Source of the DNA: Rhizobium leguminosarum bv. trifolii WSM2297
GTDB taxonomy: Bacteria; Pseudomonadota; Alphaproteobacteria; Rhizobiales; Rhizobiaceae
Reading direction: 5' to 3'
Length of the DNA: 64,000 nucleotides
Assembly (NCBI RefSeq): GCF_000271845.1
Contig: NZ_JH719395.1
Coordinates: 2,323,231 to 2,387,230 of the forward strand
Shown piece by piece: positions 8,472 through 17,585 of this stretch. Both the position numbers and the translations under genes were made by a program. Numbering within the stretch: the stretch's first letter is position 1; each line of letters starts with the position of its first letter. Below the pieces are notes generated by a model. It was given only the letters and a program-made list of their open reading frames with translations. It did not search any database and was not told where the DNA came from.

Positions 8472-9581
8472 ATGACCACCGACACCAGAGCGTTCGTGAA
8501 TTTCCACGAAGTTCAAAAAAGCTACGACGGTTCTTCCCTTGTGGTGAAGTCCCTTTCTCTTGCAATTGCGAGAGGCGAGTTTCTGACGATGCTTGGCCCA
8601 TCGGGGTCCGGCAAGACAACCTCGCTGATGATGCTTGCGGGTTTCGAGCGGCCCACGAGCGGCAAGATCACCGTGGCAGGCCGCGACCTTACGAACCTTC
8701 CGCCTCACCGCCGGGATATCGGCATGGTGTTCCAGAACTATGCTCTGTTCCCGCATATGACAATTGAGGAGAACGTGGCGTTTCCACTCGTGGCGCGAAA
8801 GATCCCGAAGCCTGAAATCGCCACGCGGGTAACGGGAGCCCTGGAGCGGATCCGGATGGGGGCATTCGCGCAACGCCGCCCAGCCCAACTGTCCGGCGGC
8901 CAGCAGCAACGGGTGGCATTGGCTCGCGCTCTGGTCTTCGAGCCGTCGCTCGTGCTGATGGATGAACCGCTAGGTGCGCTTGACAAACAGCTTCGCGAAC
9001 ACATGCAGATGGAGATCAAGCACCTGCACGAGGAACTCGGCCTAACCGTCGTCTATGTCACGCATGACCAGGACGAAGCTTTGGCGATGTCAGACCGCGT
9101 GGCGGTTTTCAACAACGGCATCATCGAACAGGTGGGGCCAGCGCGCGCGATATATGAATCGCCTGAAACGGCGTTCGTTTCCTCTTTCGTTGGTGAGAAT
9201 AACCAACTGAGCGGCGTCGTCTCAGCGATCGCTCTGGAGCTCTGCACAGTTACCATCGGAACAGTCAAGGCAGAGTGCCGTACTGTCGGCTCCTTGAAAA
9301 GCGGCGATCGCGTGGTGGTCTCGCTACGTCCCGAGCGGGTGTGCCTGGTTCACGACAGCGGGGTTTACGCCAACAGCGTGAAAGCAATTGCGAAGGAAGT
9401 CGTTTATTTCGGGGACCATCTGCGCGTCTCGTGCCAGCTGGAAGATGGACAGACGGTGACGATGAAGCAACCAAACCGAGGCGGGATTCCGCAGACGTCG
9501 GTTGGCGAGAGCGTGCTACTAGGTTGGCAAGCAACCGACGCGCGCGCCCTCGCGTCTGAAGGAGTGCCCGGCAATGGCTGA
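8472..9581 (+). CDS. ABC transporter ATP-binding protein, PotA-type
   Basis: Starting at the ATG at 8472 gives 369 residues. Visible motifs are Walker [10 protein letters not shown]-loop in [14 protein letters not shown], signature LSGGQQQR, Walker B VLMDEP and the switch histidine in [10 protein letters not shown]-terminal TOBE-like domain (about 290-360) follows, as in polyamine and iron importers. An in-frame start 78 bases upstream exists but adds residues foreign to the family. The gene overlaps the first permease gene by 8 bases, so the transporter is one operon. Confidence 0.9.
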   Translation: MTTDTRAFVNFHEVQKSYDGSSLVVKSLSLAIARGEFLTMLGPSGSGKTTSLMMLAGFERPTSGKITVAGRDLTNLPPHRRDIGMVFQNYALFPHMTIEENVAFPLVARKIPKPEIATRVTGALERIRMGAFAQRRPAQLSGGQQQRVALARALVFEPSLVLMDEPLGALDKQLREHMQMEIKHLHEELGLTVVYVTHDQDEALAMSDRVAVFNNGIIEQVGPARAIYESPETAFVSSFVGENNQLSGVVSAIALELCTVTIGTVKAECRTVGSLKSGDRVVVSLRPERVCLVHDSGVYANSVKAIAKEVVYFGDHLRVSCQLEDGQTVTMKQPNRGGIPQTSVGESVLLGWQATDARALASEGVPGNG

Positions 9582-10824
9582 TGCGGCAGCAGCTGTCTAC
9601 GCGGCACCCAAAGACATCGGCCGTCAGGTCGCGCGGTCTCGGCGGATGGAGATGCGAAAGGGCCTTCTGCTTCTGGCGCCTGCATTGCTGTTCCTCTCCT
9701 TCACGTTCCTTCTTCCACTGGGTTACATTCTTCGCTTGAGCGTTTACGATCCAACTGTTCACGATGGACTGCCACGGACAGTTGAAGCACTCCAGAGTTG
9801 GGGCGGAAGCGGCGCCCCCGGTGAGGAGACGTTCAGAGCGCTCGCAAATGACCTGATCGAAGCCCACAACGGCGATACCGTCGGAACCATCGCCAATCGA
9901 TTGAACGTCGAGGCAGCGGGACTACGCAGTGCATTCACTAGGGTTGCGCGGCGCCTCGCTCAGAATCCTCCCGCCGACCATTATACCGAATGGTTTCAAA
10001 AGTCCGATCCGGTGTGGGCCAAACAGGCGACCTGGCAAGCAATCAACCAGTTGCGTAATGAGGTCAGCGCGAATTACTATCTCGCAGCCATGGATCTCAG
10101 GAGAAGTGCGTCCGGTGGCATCGAATTGGCGCCAGAGGAAAATCGCATTCACACCACGCTCTTTACAAGAACGTTTCTTGTCGCGTTTTCCGTCACGGCG
10201 CTTTGTATCCTTCTTGGCTACCCGGTCGCTTACCTGATTGCCACCTCTTCGAAGCTCGGTGGCTCGATCATGATCGTCCTGGTTCTGCTGCCATTCTGGA
10301 CCTCTTTGCTCGTCAGAACCACGGGCTGGATCGTGTTGCTGCAGTCTCAGGGGGTTTTGAATGATCTTTTCGTCTATCTCGGGATCATCTCAGATGAGAA
10401 CCGAGTGAGGATGATCTACAATTTGGCCGGCACTTTGATCGCCATGACACACATCCTGCTGCCGTTCTTCATCCTTCCGTTATACAGTGTGATGGTTTCG
10501 ATTCCGCCGCTCTACATGCGTGCCGCGCAGTCATTGGGTGCCCATAGATTCTACGCCTTCTGGAAAGTGTATTTTCCCAACACCCTGCCGGGAGTGGGAT
10601 CGGGTGCGCTCCTGGCATTCATCCTCGCCGTCGGCTATTATATCACCCCTGCACTGGTCGGCGGGCAGTCTGGCCAGATGATCTCCAATATCATCGCGTT
10701 CCATGTTCAGTCTTCCCTCAACTGGGGCTTGGCCGCGGCGCTCGGTATGATCCTCTTGTCCGTCGTCCTGGTCCTCTATGCCGTCTTCCACCGATATTCC
10801 GGCGCCAACCGTCTGGTGAACTGA
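9574..10824 (+). CDS. ABC transporter permease, PotB-type, with large periplasmic insertion
   Basis: The 416-residue inner-membrane protein has a first membrane helix at about 30-50 (LLLLAPALLFLSFTFLLPLG) and five more from about 193 on. The permease coupling loop is seen as YMRAAQSLGAHRFYAFWKV. Between helix 1 and helix 2 lies a hydrophilic stretch of about 140 residues that ordinary PotB proteins (about 280 residues) lack. Such a loop would face the periplasm and may help dock the binding protein. It pairs with the permease encoded 10 bases downstream. Confidence 0.87.
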   Translation: MADAAAAVYAAPKDIGRQVARSRRMEMRKGLLLLAPALLFLSFTFLLPLGYILRLSVYDPTVHDGLPRTVEALQSWGGSGAPGEETFRALANDLIEAHNGDTVGTIANRLNVEAAGLRSAFTRVARRLAQNPPADHYTEWFQKSDPVWAKQATWQAINQLRNEVSANYYLAAMDLRRSASGGIELAPEENRIHTTLFTRTFLVAFSVTALCILLGYPVAYLIATSSKLGGSIMIVLVLLPFWTSLLVRTTGWIVLLQSQGVLNDLFVYLGIISDENRVRMIYNLAGTLIAMTHILLPFFILPLYSVMVSIPPLYMRAAQSLGAHRFYAFWKVYFPNTLPGVGSGALLAFILAVGYYITPALVGGQSGQMISNIIAFHVQSSLNWGLAAALGMILLSVVLVLYAVFHRYSGANRLVN

Positions 10825-10834
10825 GGGATCAGCT

Positions 10835-11674
10835 ATGTACACATCAATAGTCGAGAATGCTTGGTATGTTCTCTTCCGCATCATTTGCTGGGCCATTCTC
10901 ATTTTTCTCGTCCTGCCGATATTCGTCATCGTTCCGCTCTCGTTCAACGTGGAGCCTTACTTCACCTTCACCCGTGGCATGCTGCACTTCCAGTCGGAAG
11001 CTTATTCCAAGCGCTGGTATGAAGCGTTCGTTTCCGATGCGGGCTGGATGCTTGCCGTCCGCAATAGCTTCATTGTCGGAATTCTTTCGACGCTCCTTGC
11101 GACTGCCTTAGGCACTCTTGCTGCACTCGGCTTGAATAGGCCGCTTCCCATGCGCAGCATGATTGTAAGCCTTCTCCTGGCGCCGATGATAGTACCTATT
11201 ATAGTGCTAGCCGCCGGGACCTACTTCGTCTTCGCGAAGGTTGGTCTCGTCGACAGCTATCTGGGGCTGGTACTCGCTCACGCTACTCTGGGGTTGCCGT
11301 TTGTCGTGGTGACGGTGCTGGCCAGCCTGTCGAATTTCGACCAGGGCCTTGTGCGTGCAGGTCTCATTTCGGGAGCGCATCCGACGATGGTTTTCCGGCG
11401 CATCACATTGCCCCTCATCGCTCCGGGCGTCCTTTCCGGCGCGGCACTAGCTTTCGTAACGTCGTTCGACGAAGCCGTGATTACCCTCTTTCTCTCCCCA
11501 AGTCCGGAATATTACACAGTCCCACGCAAGATGTGGTCCGGCTTGCGTGAACAGATCAGCCCTACCATCCTCGCCGTTGCAACTACGTGGATCCTTCTCT
11601 CCTTGGTGCTAATGATCCTGATGGGCGTGCTGCGGCGCCAATCCTCCCAGCGGTCGGCTAAGCCTGTCAGCTAG
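10835..11674 (+). CDS. ABC transporter permease, PotC-type
   Basis: The 279-residue protein has about six membrane helices and the coupling-loop pattern GLISGAHPTMVFRRITLPLIAPG (about 176-198) of the second permease of polyamine-type importers. It is the last gene of the plus-strand catabolic unit; after it come only a transposon and pseudogene remains. It forms the membrane channel with the preceding permease. Confidence 0.9.
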   Translation: MYTSIVENAWYVLFRIICWAILIFLVLPIFVIVPLSFNVEPYFTFTRGMLHFQSEAYSKRWYEAFVSDAGWMLAVRNSFIVGILSTLLATALGTLAALGLNRPLPMRSMIVSLLLAPMIVPIIVLAAGTYFVFAKVGLVDSYLGLVLAHATLGLPFVVVTVLASLSNFDQGLVRAGLISGAHPTMVFRRITLPLIAPGVLSGAALAFVTSFDEAVITLFLSPSPEYYTVPRKMWSGLREQISPTILAVATTWILLSLVLMILMGVLRRQSSQRSAKPVS

Positions 11675-11779
11675 AGCACGTCCGTTGAACGCGGAATCGG
11701 AATAACGATTGAACGAAGCCGCGTTCGCGGCATTTGGAGGATCTGATTGCATGAAGCGCTCCTGATTGAAGGAATGGGC

Positions 11780-12307
11780 TGTTTTGCCCAACCTTCAGCA
11801 GCAGCAAAGCAACAGCCAGGAGGAGACGCCGCATCGATCCGCCGGCTCCACGGCAGGCGCTACCGGCTTTGCCGCCTTCGCGAGCGGCAGCCACGGCGCA
11901 TCTGCCGGAGACAACCGGGCGAGCGCCTCAAAATTTGCCATCGCCTCATAGGTACGTTGCCTGCTCCATGCCGAGAGCGACGCAGAACAGCGCGCGGTTT
12001 TTCGGATCGAGCTGCAATATCTGGCTCAGAATGTTCGTAGTCTCCACCGTGACGAACCCGCCCGACTCCGTCATCAAGGCCGCGGCATGGCCGCCCAGGC
12101 GATGCGCGTCCGGGGCTGAGAATCGCATGGCATTGCGGTAGGCCGCCTTTGCGTCGGCGATCCGACCGGTCCTGAGATAGACGGGAGCGATCACATCCCA
12201 TCCACTCGGATTGGCTGGTGGGATGTCGTTCCGTTTTCGCGACCAGCGTGGCGATGTCTTGGTTGGGATCTCCCGGCCGTGCCTGCAGCGGCAATGTTGA
12301 CATGTCC
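11780..12307 (-). pseudogene. cycH: cycH (ccmI) pseudogene, C-terminal part
   Basis: Minus-strand frames contain pieces of the CycH/CcmI cytochrome c maturation protein: SPDMSTLPLQARPGDPNQD, IATLVAKTERHP, then GWDVIAPVYLRTGRIADAKAAYRNAMRF, MTESGGFVTVETTN and ILQLDPKNRALFCVALGMEQ, which are its TPR-rich C-terminal region. At least two frame changes break it. At 12307 the sequence is interrupted by the IS66 element and continues at 14156. CycH presents apocytochrome for haem attachment; this copy cannot, so a working copy must exist elsewhere for the c-type FixO and FixP. Confidence 0.7.
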
Positions 12308-12351
12308 GTGAGCGTCCGACGAATGCATTTTTTTCGTCCACGAGGCGCGGT

Positions 12352-12657
12352 TTAGGACTTGCGGCTTAGCTCATCTGCCATGACGCGCTCGATCATCTCG
12401 GGATCGCATTGTTCATCGACGAGGAACTGGCGGATTCCACCATCCCACGTCCTTATGTCGGCCAGGAGATCTCGAAGGTCGTCAATTCCATTTTCGGTCA
12501 GGCCTTTTGTGCCATCTTCACTGCCATCGCGGACATATACCAATTCGCCCTCGGCGATATTGTCCGAGTTGGCGGTGACTTCCTCGAGTAGTTCAAGGTT
12601 CTCGCCGATCATGCTGGCGACTTCTTTGAGCGTGTAGATGAACCTCGAGCGTGCCAT
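12352..12657 (-). CDS. Hypothetical passenger protein inside the IS66 element
   Basis: The ATG at 12657 gives 101 residues, acidic and without membrane segments (starts MARSRFIYTLKEVASM; ends MADELSRKS). It lies between tnpC and the element end, so it moves with the element. I do not recognise a family. It could be an accessory ORF of rhizobial IS66 elements. The frame is free of stops and has biased composition, which argues that it is, or recently was, coding. Confidence 0.5.
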   Translation of the reverse strand: MARSRFIYTLKEVASMIGENLELLEEVTANSDNIAEGELVYVRDGSEDGTKGLTENGIDDLRDLLADIRTWDGGIRQFLVDEQCDPEMIERVMADELSRKS

Positions 12658-13267
12658 CACGCAGCCTCGCATCGGTCTTTCGCCGGCACCCACTGCCACG
12701 GCAGCAATTCCTGAAGCTGATCCTTGGGATGGCTCTGGATCCGGGTCAGGAGGTCTGTGAGATAGACCTCCGGATTGTGACCATGGAGCTTGGCAGTCTC
12801 GATGATGGTCAGGATGTTGGCGATGCGCTCACCGCCCTTGTCTGACCCGGCGAAGAGTCTGCTGCCTTCAGGAATGATGTGCCTCCGCACGTCGGACAAT
12901 TGCAAGGCGCGGCATAGACCAGCTCTTCGGTGGGAAGACCATCGGGCAACGGTTTGCGCTTCGGCTTGTCCGGGGTGTCGTTCAACTCCTGCAAAGGAGC
13001 TTTCCCGGAGCGCATCTCAGCCTCGGCACGAGAGGCCTCGATCTCCTCCAGCATCAGTTCGAATTGTTCGATCTTCCGGTCTATCTTTTCCGAAGAAGCG
13101 CCATGCTGCCGATGGCGGAGCAGTTCCAGTTGCGCGCGCAGAAGCCCGATAATGGAGTCGCGCTTGATGACTTCGGCTTCCTGGCTCTCAAGTTTCGCCG
13201 CCTGTTCCGCGACGAGTGCACGCAAAACAGCTAGCTCGTCCTGACTGTTCAGCGGCGTTGTTTCCAT
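12657..13267 (-). pseudogene. IS66 tnpC transposase with internal deletion
   Basis: The N-terminal part (from the ATG at 13267: coiled-coil LAVLRALVAEQAAKLESQEAEV, LRAQLELLRHRQHGASSEKI, then CNCPTCGG of the zinc motif) is joined out of frame near 12890 to the extreme C-terminal part (SRLFAGSDKGGERIANILTI, LHGHNPEVYLTDLLTRI, LLPWQW). Full-length TnpC is about 510 residues; roughly 350 in the middle, with the catalytic DDE residues, are gone. Confidence 0.85.
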
Positions 13268-13704
13268 ACCCGTGTACATAGCCGATTTGCGCCGGAAGTG
13301 CCAGCATTTTGCCCCGGATGTCCTTGCAAAATATAGCTTTTAACCAGTTCGTCCGGGAGCAGAAGTCCACGCAGGTCGGCGCGCCAATCGATCCCATCAA
13401 CAAGCATCGACAACTGAGCTTGCGTCAGATGCGCAACCCCATCTTTCGCCGTCGGCCAGGGAAAGTATCCGCGTTCCAAAATTTTGTAAAACAGGCAAAA
13501 CCCTTGGCCATCCCACCATAAAAGTTTGATCCGATCAGCGCGTTTTCCGCGGAAGCCGAAGATTGCGCCGGAGCCCGGCGCTTCCTTGATGACTGTCTCG
13601 ACCAACGCTGACAGACCATCAATGCCACGCCGCATATCAGTCACCCCGCAAGCCAGATAAACCCGCACATTCCCCGACGGCCCGATCATGCCGCCTCCAC
13701 ACAA
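13249..13704 (-). CDS. IS66 accessory protein TnpB
   Basis: The protein matches IS66 Orf2: VRVYLACGVTDMRRGIDGLS, FGFRGKRADRIKLLWWDGQGF and LTQAQLSMLVDGIDWR. The normal family protein is about 115 residues and ends soon after DWR; here the frame runs on to 151 with an unrelated tail (LPDELVKSYILQG onward), suggesting a frameshift at the end. It overlaps both tnpA and tnpC, as usual in this family. Confidence 0.82.
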   Translation of the reverse strand: MCGGGMIGPSGNVRVYLACGVTDMRRGIDGLSALVETVIKEAPGSGAIFGFRGKRADRIKLLWWDGQGFCLFYKILERGYFPWPTAKDGVAHLTQAQLSMLVDGIDWRADLRGLLLPDELVKSYILQGHPGQNAGTSGANRLCTRVWKQRR

Positions 13705-14066
13705 GCGACCAGTGACGATAGCACTTCGAGATCCATGTCCGCTGCAATTCTCAGTAAGCGGCCATTCCTTAGGACGATCTCAACGTCTTTGCATCTCGAC
13801 CGAGCACTGCTCCTCTTGGAACCGTCACTCACGCTCTCCGACGCTCCGATAAGCGATACCGGGATGAACGATGCGGCCTGGGGAGATTCGGGTGGCAAGA
13901 GCTTCTTTCGCCAGGCGTAAATCTGCTGCGGAAGAACGTCGTGCCGGCGCGCGACATCCGAAACGGTGCCATCCGCGCTGAACGCTTCTTGCAATATCGA
14001 AAGCTTCAGTTCCGTCGACCAGCGACGTTGTCGCTCGGCACCCGTCAGGATCTCAACCTTGCCCAT
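13686..14066 (-). CDS. IS66 accessory protein TnpA
   Basis: The 126-residue protein starts MGKVEILTGAERQRRWS and has the helix-turn-helix SDVARRHDVLPQQIYAWRKKL typical of IS66 Orf1, then a basic linker and EIVLRNGRLLRIAADMDLEVL. It looks intact. It is the first gene of the element and overlaps tnpB by about 19 bases. Confidence 0.85.
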   Translation of the reverse strand: MGKVEILTGAERQRRWSTELKLSILQEAFSADGTVSDVARRHDVLPQQIYAWRKKLLPPESPQAASFIPVSLIGASESVSDGSKRSSARSRCKDVEIVLRNGRLLRIAADMDLEVLSSLVACVEAA

Positions 14067-14155
14067 TCATACCCTGTTACGTCACAAATGAATCATCTGT
14101 GTCGTAACTTGCGCCAATCCCGCACCTAACCAAAATCCGCTCACCGGACGCTCAC

Positions 14156-14430
14156 ACATGTCCGGCGAACCCAGAAAGACATAGCTTGCCAGGGGAAGAA
14201 ATGCGACGATGCACCGCCTCAGCCAACCATAGACACGGGGAAGTATCCAACGCTTTCCCGCTGCTGCTCGCTTGCCTTGAAATGCCGCCGCGCGACCTCG
14301 GCCCGGGAATATTCATAGTCGTTGCGCCCGATCTGGTTTGCCTCCCATGTCGTGGAGGTGGCTTTTGCTCCAGACATAGCGGGCGGGGAGATCGGCACAT
14401 TAACGCCGATTAAATATCGCGATCCCTCCA
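14156..14430 (-). pseudogene. cycH: cycH (ccmI) pseudogene, N-terminal part
   Basis: On the far side of the IS66 element the minus strand carries YEYSRAEVARRHFKASEQQ, the charged segment between the two membrane helices of CycH, and then in another frame GWLRRCIVAFLPLASYVFLG, the second membrane helix. Removing the element and one target copy joins this to SPDMSTLPLQ at 12307, giving the normal CycH order. The first membrane helix is not recognisable, and a stop (VSMVG then stop) and a frame change show decay apart from the insertion. Confidence 0.65.
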
Positions 14431-14443
14431 TTGACTGAGAAAA

Positions 14444-15109
14444 TCAGCAGGCCTTCCGAAGCAGGTCGACGCTGTCGACCAGGATGGTCTTGCCTTTGAC
14501 CTCGACTCCCGAGGGGATGAGTGCGGCAAACGCACGGGAAAGGGCTTCGGGTGCAAGGCCCAGTTTGCCGGCCAGAATTCTCTTTCGGTAGGGGAGACGG
14601 AACGTCACCGGCGACCCGGAAGCCGGGCATCGGCTCATCAGATAATTTGCAACGCGCTGGGCGGCCGTGTGCAGTCGGTCTCGGGCGATACAGTCCATCG
14701 CGCCAAGCAGATGCCGGGCCATGATGCGCATGACATTCCGGTGCATGACAGGATATTGGTCCGCGAGCGCTTGTAAGTCCGCGAGGTCGAACAACGCGAC
14801 CTCAGCCCCATCGGCAGACCACGCGCTGTAGGCGTACGAGCTGCCCTCGGAGAGAAGATATTCCCCGAAGGTATCGCCTGGCTCGCATACTGAGATATCC
14901 GCCTCGCGCCCAGTCGATTCCGCTTTTGAAAGCCGCACGAACCCGCGCGTGACGCAATAGACGAACCACGCCCGTTGCCCCTCGGCGATGATCTGCTCGT
15001 CGGGAGCAAAGCTTCGCAGTTGAGCCATCGCGGTCAGTTGCTCCGCAGCCGCCTGATCCAAGCCGGCGAACAGATCAGACCGTAAAAGTATAGGATTTAT
15101 CGCAAGCAT
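14444..15109 (-). CDS. Crp/Fnr-family transcriptional regulator
   Basis: The 221-residue protein has a cyclic-nucleotide-binding-type beta roll (about 10-125) and a C-terminal winged helix (about 145-220; YRKRILAGKLGLAPEALSRAFAAL is the recognition region). It lacks the cysteine cluster of oxygen-sensing FNR. It follows fixS by 32 bases on the same strand, with an AAAGGAAG ribosome site before the ATG, so it is likely cotranscribed with fixGHIS under FixK control. It resembles DNR/NnrR-type members of the family, but its signal and targets are unknown. Confidence 0.82.
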   Translation of the reverse strand: MLAINPILLRSDLFAGLDQAAAEQLTAMAQLRSFAPDEQIIAEGQRAWFVYCVTRGFVRLSKAESTGREADISVCEPGDTFGEYLLSEGSSYAYSAWSADGAEVALFDLADLQALADQYPVMHRNVMRIMARHLLGAMDCIARDRLHTAAQRVANYLMSRCPASGSPVTFRLPYRKRILAGKLGLAPEALSRAFAALIPSGVEVKGKTILVDSVDLLRKAC

Positions 15110-15141
15110 GGTTCTTCCTTTCGTGTTGGGCTCGAGTTCGG

Positions 15142-15300
15142 CTAAGGATTTTTTTGATCGGTTTCGTCATCGAGAAGGATTCGCCAGGCGGCTCCCTGAA
15201 GGTCGTCGTACTGGCCGCTCTTCAGCGACCACAGAAAAGCCAGAAGCCCCATGCCTCCCATCAGCAGCGCGATCGGTATGAGATAGATCAGCATGTTCAT
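15142..15300 (-). CDS. fixS: cbb3 oxidase maturation protein FixS/CcoS
   Basis: From ATG at 15300 to TAG at 15142 the frame encodes 52 residues: one N-terminal membrane helix (LIYLIPIALLMGGMGLLAFLW) and SLKSGQYDDLQGAAWRIL, the conserved DD.GAA.RIL signature of CcoS. It overlaps the fixI stop by 4 bases. FixS is needed to assemble the haem-copper centre of the cbb3 oxidase. Confidence 0.93.
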   Translation of the reverse strand: MNMLIYLIPIALLMGGMGLLAFLWSLKSGQYDDLQGAAWRILLDDETDQKNP

Positions 15301-17585
15301 ACGGTTTTCGCCTCCCTGCTCCCGCCGGCCTGCGCCTGAACGAGCGTAGTGCGACGCCCGCCGAATGCGTTCAGACGCAGCGCGTTCGTCACGACGATGA
15401 TCGAAGATGTCGACATTGCCACCGCCGCGAGGAGCGGCGTCGCCAGCCCGGCGATGGCAATCGGAACCGCCAACACGTTGTAGCCGATGGCCAGCACAAA
15501 GTTCTGCCGGATAAGGCTGGCGGATCGTCGTGCCAGAGCGATCGCTTCCGGAACCGCGTCGAGGCGGTCGTGGAAGAAGACGAGGTCGGCTGCCTGACGG
15601 CCGATGTCGGAAGCTGTGGAGGGCGCCATGGAGACATGCGCGGCAGCAAGCGCCGGAGCATCGTTGATGCCGTCACCGACCATGAGCACGCGATGATCCT
15701 CGTCGCTCAATCTCTGGCATTCGTCGACCTTCTGTTTCGGCGTCAGCGCACCCAGAGCCGTTTTGATACCGAGGGCCCGCGCCGTATTGTCGACGACAGT
15801 CTGCCTGTCGCCCGACATCATCAGCGTTTCAAGACCGGCGGCGGCGAGTTGGCCAATCGTCTCGAAAGCGCCCGGGCGAAGCGTGTCGTCGAAGAAGAAT
15901 TGGGCAAGAACGGCGCCGTTCTTCGACAGGACCACTTCCGAGAACGGGCTGTCGTCAGCGCCGGGCACCGCACTGGTTTCGCAGGCGAACGCGGCGTTGC
16001 CAAGCCGATAGACATCCTCGCCGTTCCTGGCCTCCAACCCACCGCCGGGGATTTCCGTGACACTGCCGAAGGACGGCCAATGAGCAAGGTAGGTGTCCCG
16101 CACCAGGGCCTGAGAAAGAGGATGGCGCGAATGCGCGGCCAACCCGTGGGCTATGGCGGCGGCGCCTTCATCCACAGCCTCGATCCGGACGAGGCGCGGC
16201 CTGCCCATCGTCAGGGTGCCAGTCTTGTCGAAGGCCACGGTGTCGGCCTCCGCCAGTCTTTCGAGCGCCGAGCCGTCCTTCACCATGATGCCCCTGCGGA
16301 AAAGTTCGCCCGCGGCAACGACCTGGACCACGGGGACGGCAAGTCCCAAAGCACAAGGACAGGTGATGATCAAGACCGCGACCGCGACCAGCATCGCCCG
16401 TTTCCAGTCGCCTCCCAGAAAGCCCCACGTAAGGAAAGATAAAAGCGCCAACAGATGGACGGCTGGAGAATAAAGGGCCGCGGCGCGGTCGGCGATCCGA
16501 CGATAGCGCGCCCTGCCCCCCTCGGCGGCTTCCATGAGGCCGATGATTTCCGAGAGAAGCGAATTCCTGGCAATTCTCGTCGCCCTGAAGACGAGCGAGC
16601 CGGTCAGGTTCATCGCCCCGGAATTCACCTCACTGTGGGGCGCAACGGCAACCGGGCCGCTCTCACCGGTGACGATCGAAAGATCGATATCGCTTTCTCC
16701 GCTGACGACGATGCCGTCGACCGGAACGCGTTCGCCTGCAGCAATCGAGATTTCATCTCCCACCGCGATTTCGTCCACCGCGATATAGCGTCGCGACCCG
16801 TCCGGCATCATCAGCAACGCGCCGCGCGGGGCAAGCCTTGCAAGGCCGTTGATTGCCGCGCGCGCCTTTTCGCGCATGACATGATCGAGGGTTCTGCCAA
16901 TCAACAGGAAGAACAGCAACGAAACCGAAGCCTCGAACCACGCGTGCTCGCCATGGTGGATGGTCTCCCACAACGAAACAGCGTAGGAAAGAGTAACGGC
17001 CAGCGAGATCGGAACGTCCATGTTGGTGCGCCCGCGCTTCAGCGCATTCCAGGCCGATGTGAAAAAGAAGCGTCCGGCATAAACCAATGCGGGCGCCGCG
17101 ATCATCGCAGATATCCAATGAAACATGTCGCGCGTCGCAGCATCTGCACCCGACCAGACCGACACCGAGAGCAACATGATGTTGGCGGCCGCGAAACCGG
17201 AAACGCCCACCGCTAACAGAAGCTGGTTTCCGAGCCTGTCGTTCTCGGGCGCTGCGGGCGTAAAGAGGTGGGCGCGGTATCCGGCTGCGTTGATCGCCGC
17301 GAGGATCTTGGACGGATCGACCGGGTGCTTCTCGATCTCCTCCTGGTAGACGCAGGTTACCCTCCGCGCGGTGAGATTGACCCGGGCCTTGCTCACGAAT
17401 GGAAGTGCCGATAGCGCTCTTTCGATCGTCGAGATGCAGCCGCCGCAGTGGACGTCGGGAACGCTGAGATCGAGTTGGCGCAATCCTTCGCCGAGCGGGT
17501 GGCTGGCAAGACGGGCTTCTTCGGCACTGGATGATGTCGCGCTGAGCGCAAGCACGCTTTCGGTATCCATAGAGCAGCAGGTCAT
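15297..17585 (-). CDS. fixI: Copper-exporting P1B-type ATPase FixI/CcoI
   Basis: The 762-residue membrane protein has an N-terminal heavy-metal domain with the metal site CGGC (VPDVHCGGCISTIERAL, about 45), eight membrane helices, the metal-channel motif CPCALGLAVP, the phosphorylation site DKTGTLTMG and the hinge GDGINDAPALAAAHVSM. CcoI-type ATPases move copper for cbb3 oxidase assembly. Start and stop each overlap a neighbour by 4 bases (fixH and fixS). Confidence 0.95.
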   Translation of the reverse strand: MTCCSMDTESVLALSATSSSAEEARLASHPLGEGLRQLDLSVPDVHCGGCISTIERALSALPFVSKARVNLTARRVTCVYQEEIEKHPVDPSKILAAINAAGYRAHLFTPAAPENDRLGNQLLLAVGVSGFAAANIMLLSVSVWSGADAATRDMFHWISAMIAAPALVYAGRFFFTSAWNALKRGRTNMDVPISLAVTLSYAVSLWETIHHGEHAWFEASVSLLFFLLIGRTLDHVMREKARAAINGLARLAPRGALLMMPDGSRRYIAVDEIAVGDEISIAAGERVPVDGIVVSGESDIDLSIVTGESGPVAVAPHSEVNSGAMNLTGSLVFRATRIARNSLLSEIIGLMEAAEGGRARYRRIADRAAALYSPAVHLLALLSFLTWGFLGGDWKRAMLVAVAVLIITCPCALGLAVPVVQVVAAGELFRRGIMVKDGSALERLAEADTVAFDKTGTLTMGRPRLVRIEAVDEGAAAIAHGLAAHSRHPLSQALVRDTYLAHWPSFGSVTEIPGGGLEARNGEDVYRLGNAAFACETSAVPGADDSPFSEVVLSKNGAVLAQFFFDDTLRPGAFETIGQLAAAGLETLMMSGDRQTVVDNTARALGIKTALGALTPKQKVDECQRLSDEDHRVLMVGDGINDAPALAAAHVSMAPSTASDIGRQAADLVFFHDRLDAVPEAIALARRSASLIRQNFVLAIGYNVLAVPIAIAGLATPLLAAVAMSTSSIIVVTNALRLNAFGGRRTTLVQAQAGGSREAKTV

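Larger units (their letters stand above)
12308..14155. mobile_element. IS66-family element with 8-bp target duplication
   Basis: The ends are inverted repeats: GTGAGCGTCCG at 12308-12318 and its complement at 14145-14155. The flanking bases are ACATGTCC on both sides (12300-12307 and 14156-14163), an 8-bp target duplication of the size IS66 elements make. Inside, on the minus strand, are tnpA, tnpB, a tnpC with a large internal deletion, and a 101-codon passenger gene. Intact ends and duplication show that it arrived by transposition into the already decaying or intact cycH; without full tnpC it is probably not autonomous. Confidence 0.88.

Noticed and set aside
11675..11735. Terminator after the transporter operon
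   Set aside because: AACGCGG and CCGCGTT pair, but the loop is over 20 bases and no T-run follows.
14444..15109. FnrN (oxygen-sensing FNR)
   Set aside because: No N-terminal cysteine cluster, so it is only called Crp/Fnr family.
15570..16442. 290-codon open frame antisense to fixI
   Set aside because: Opposite intact FixI motifs; same shadow effect.
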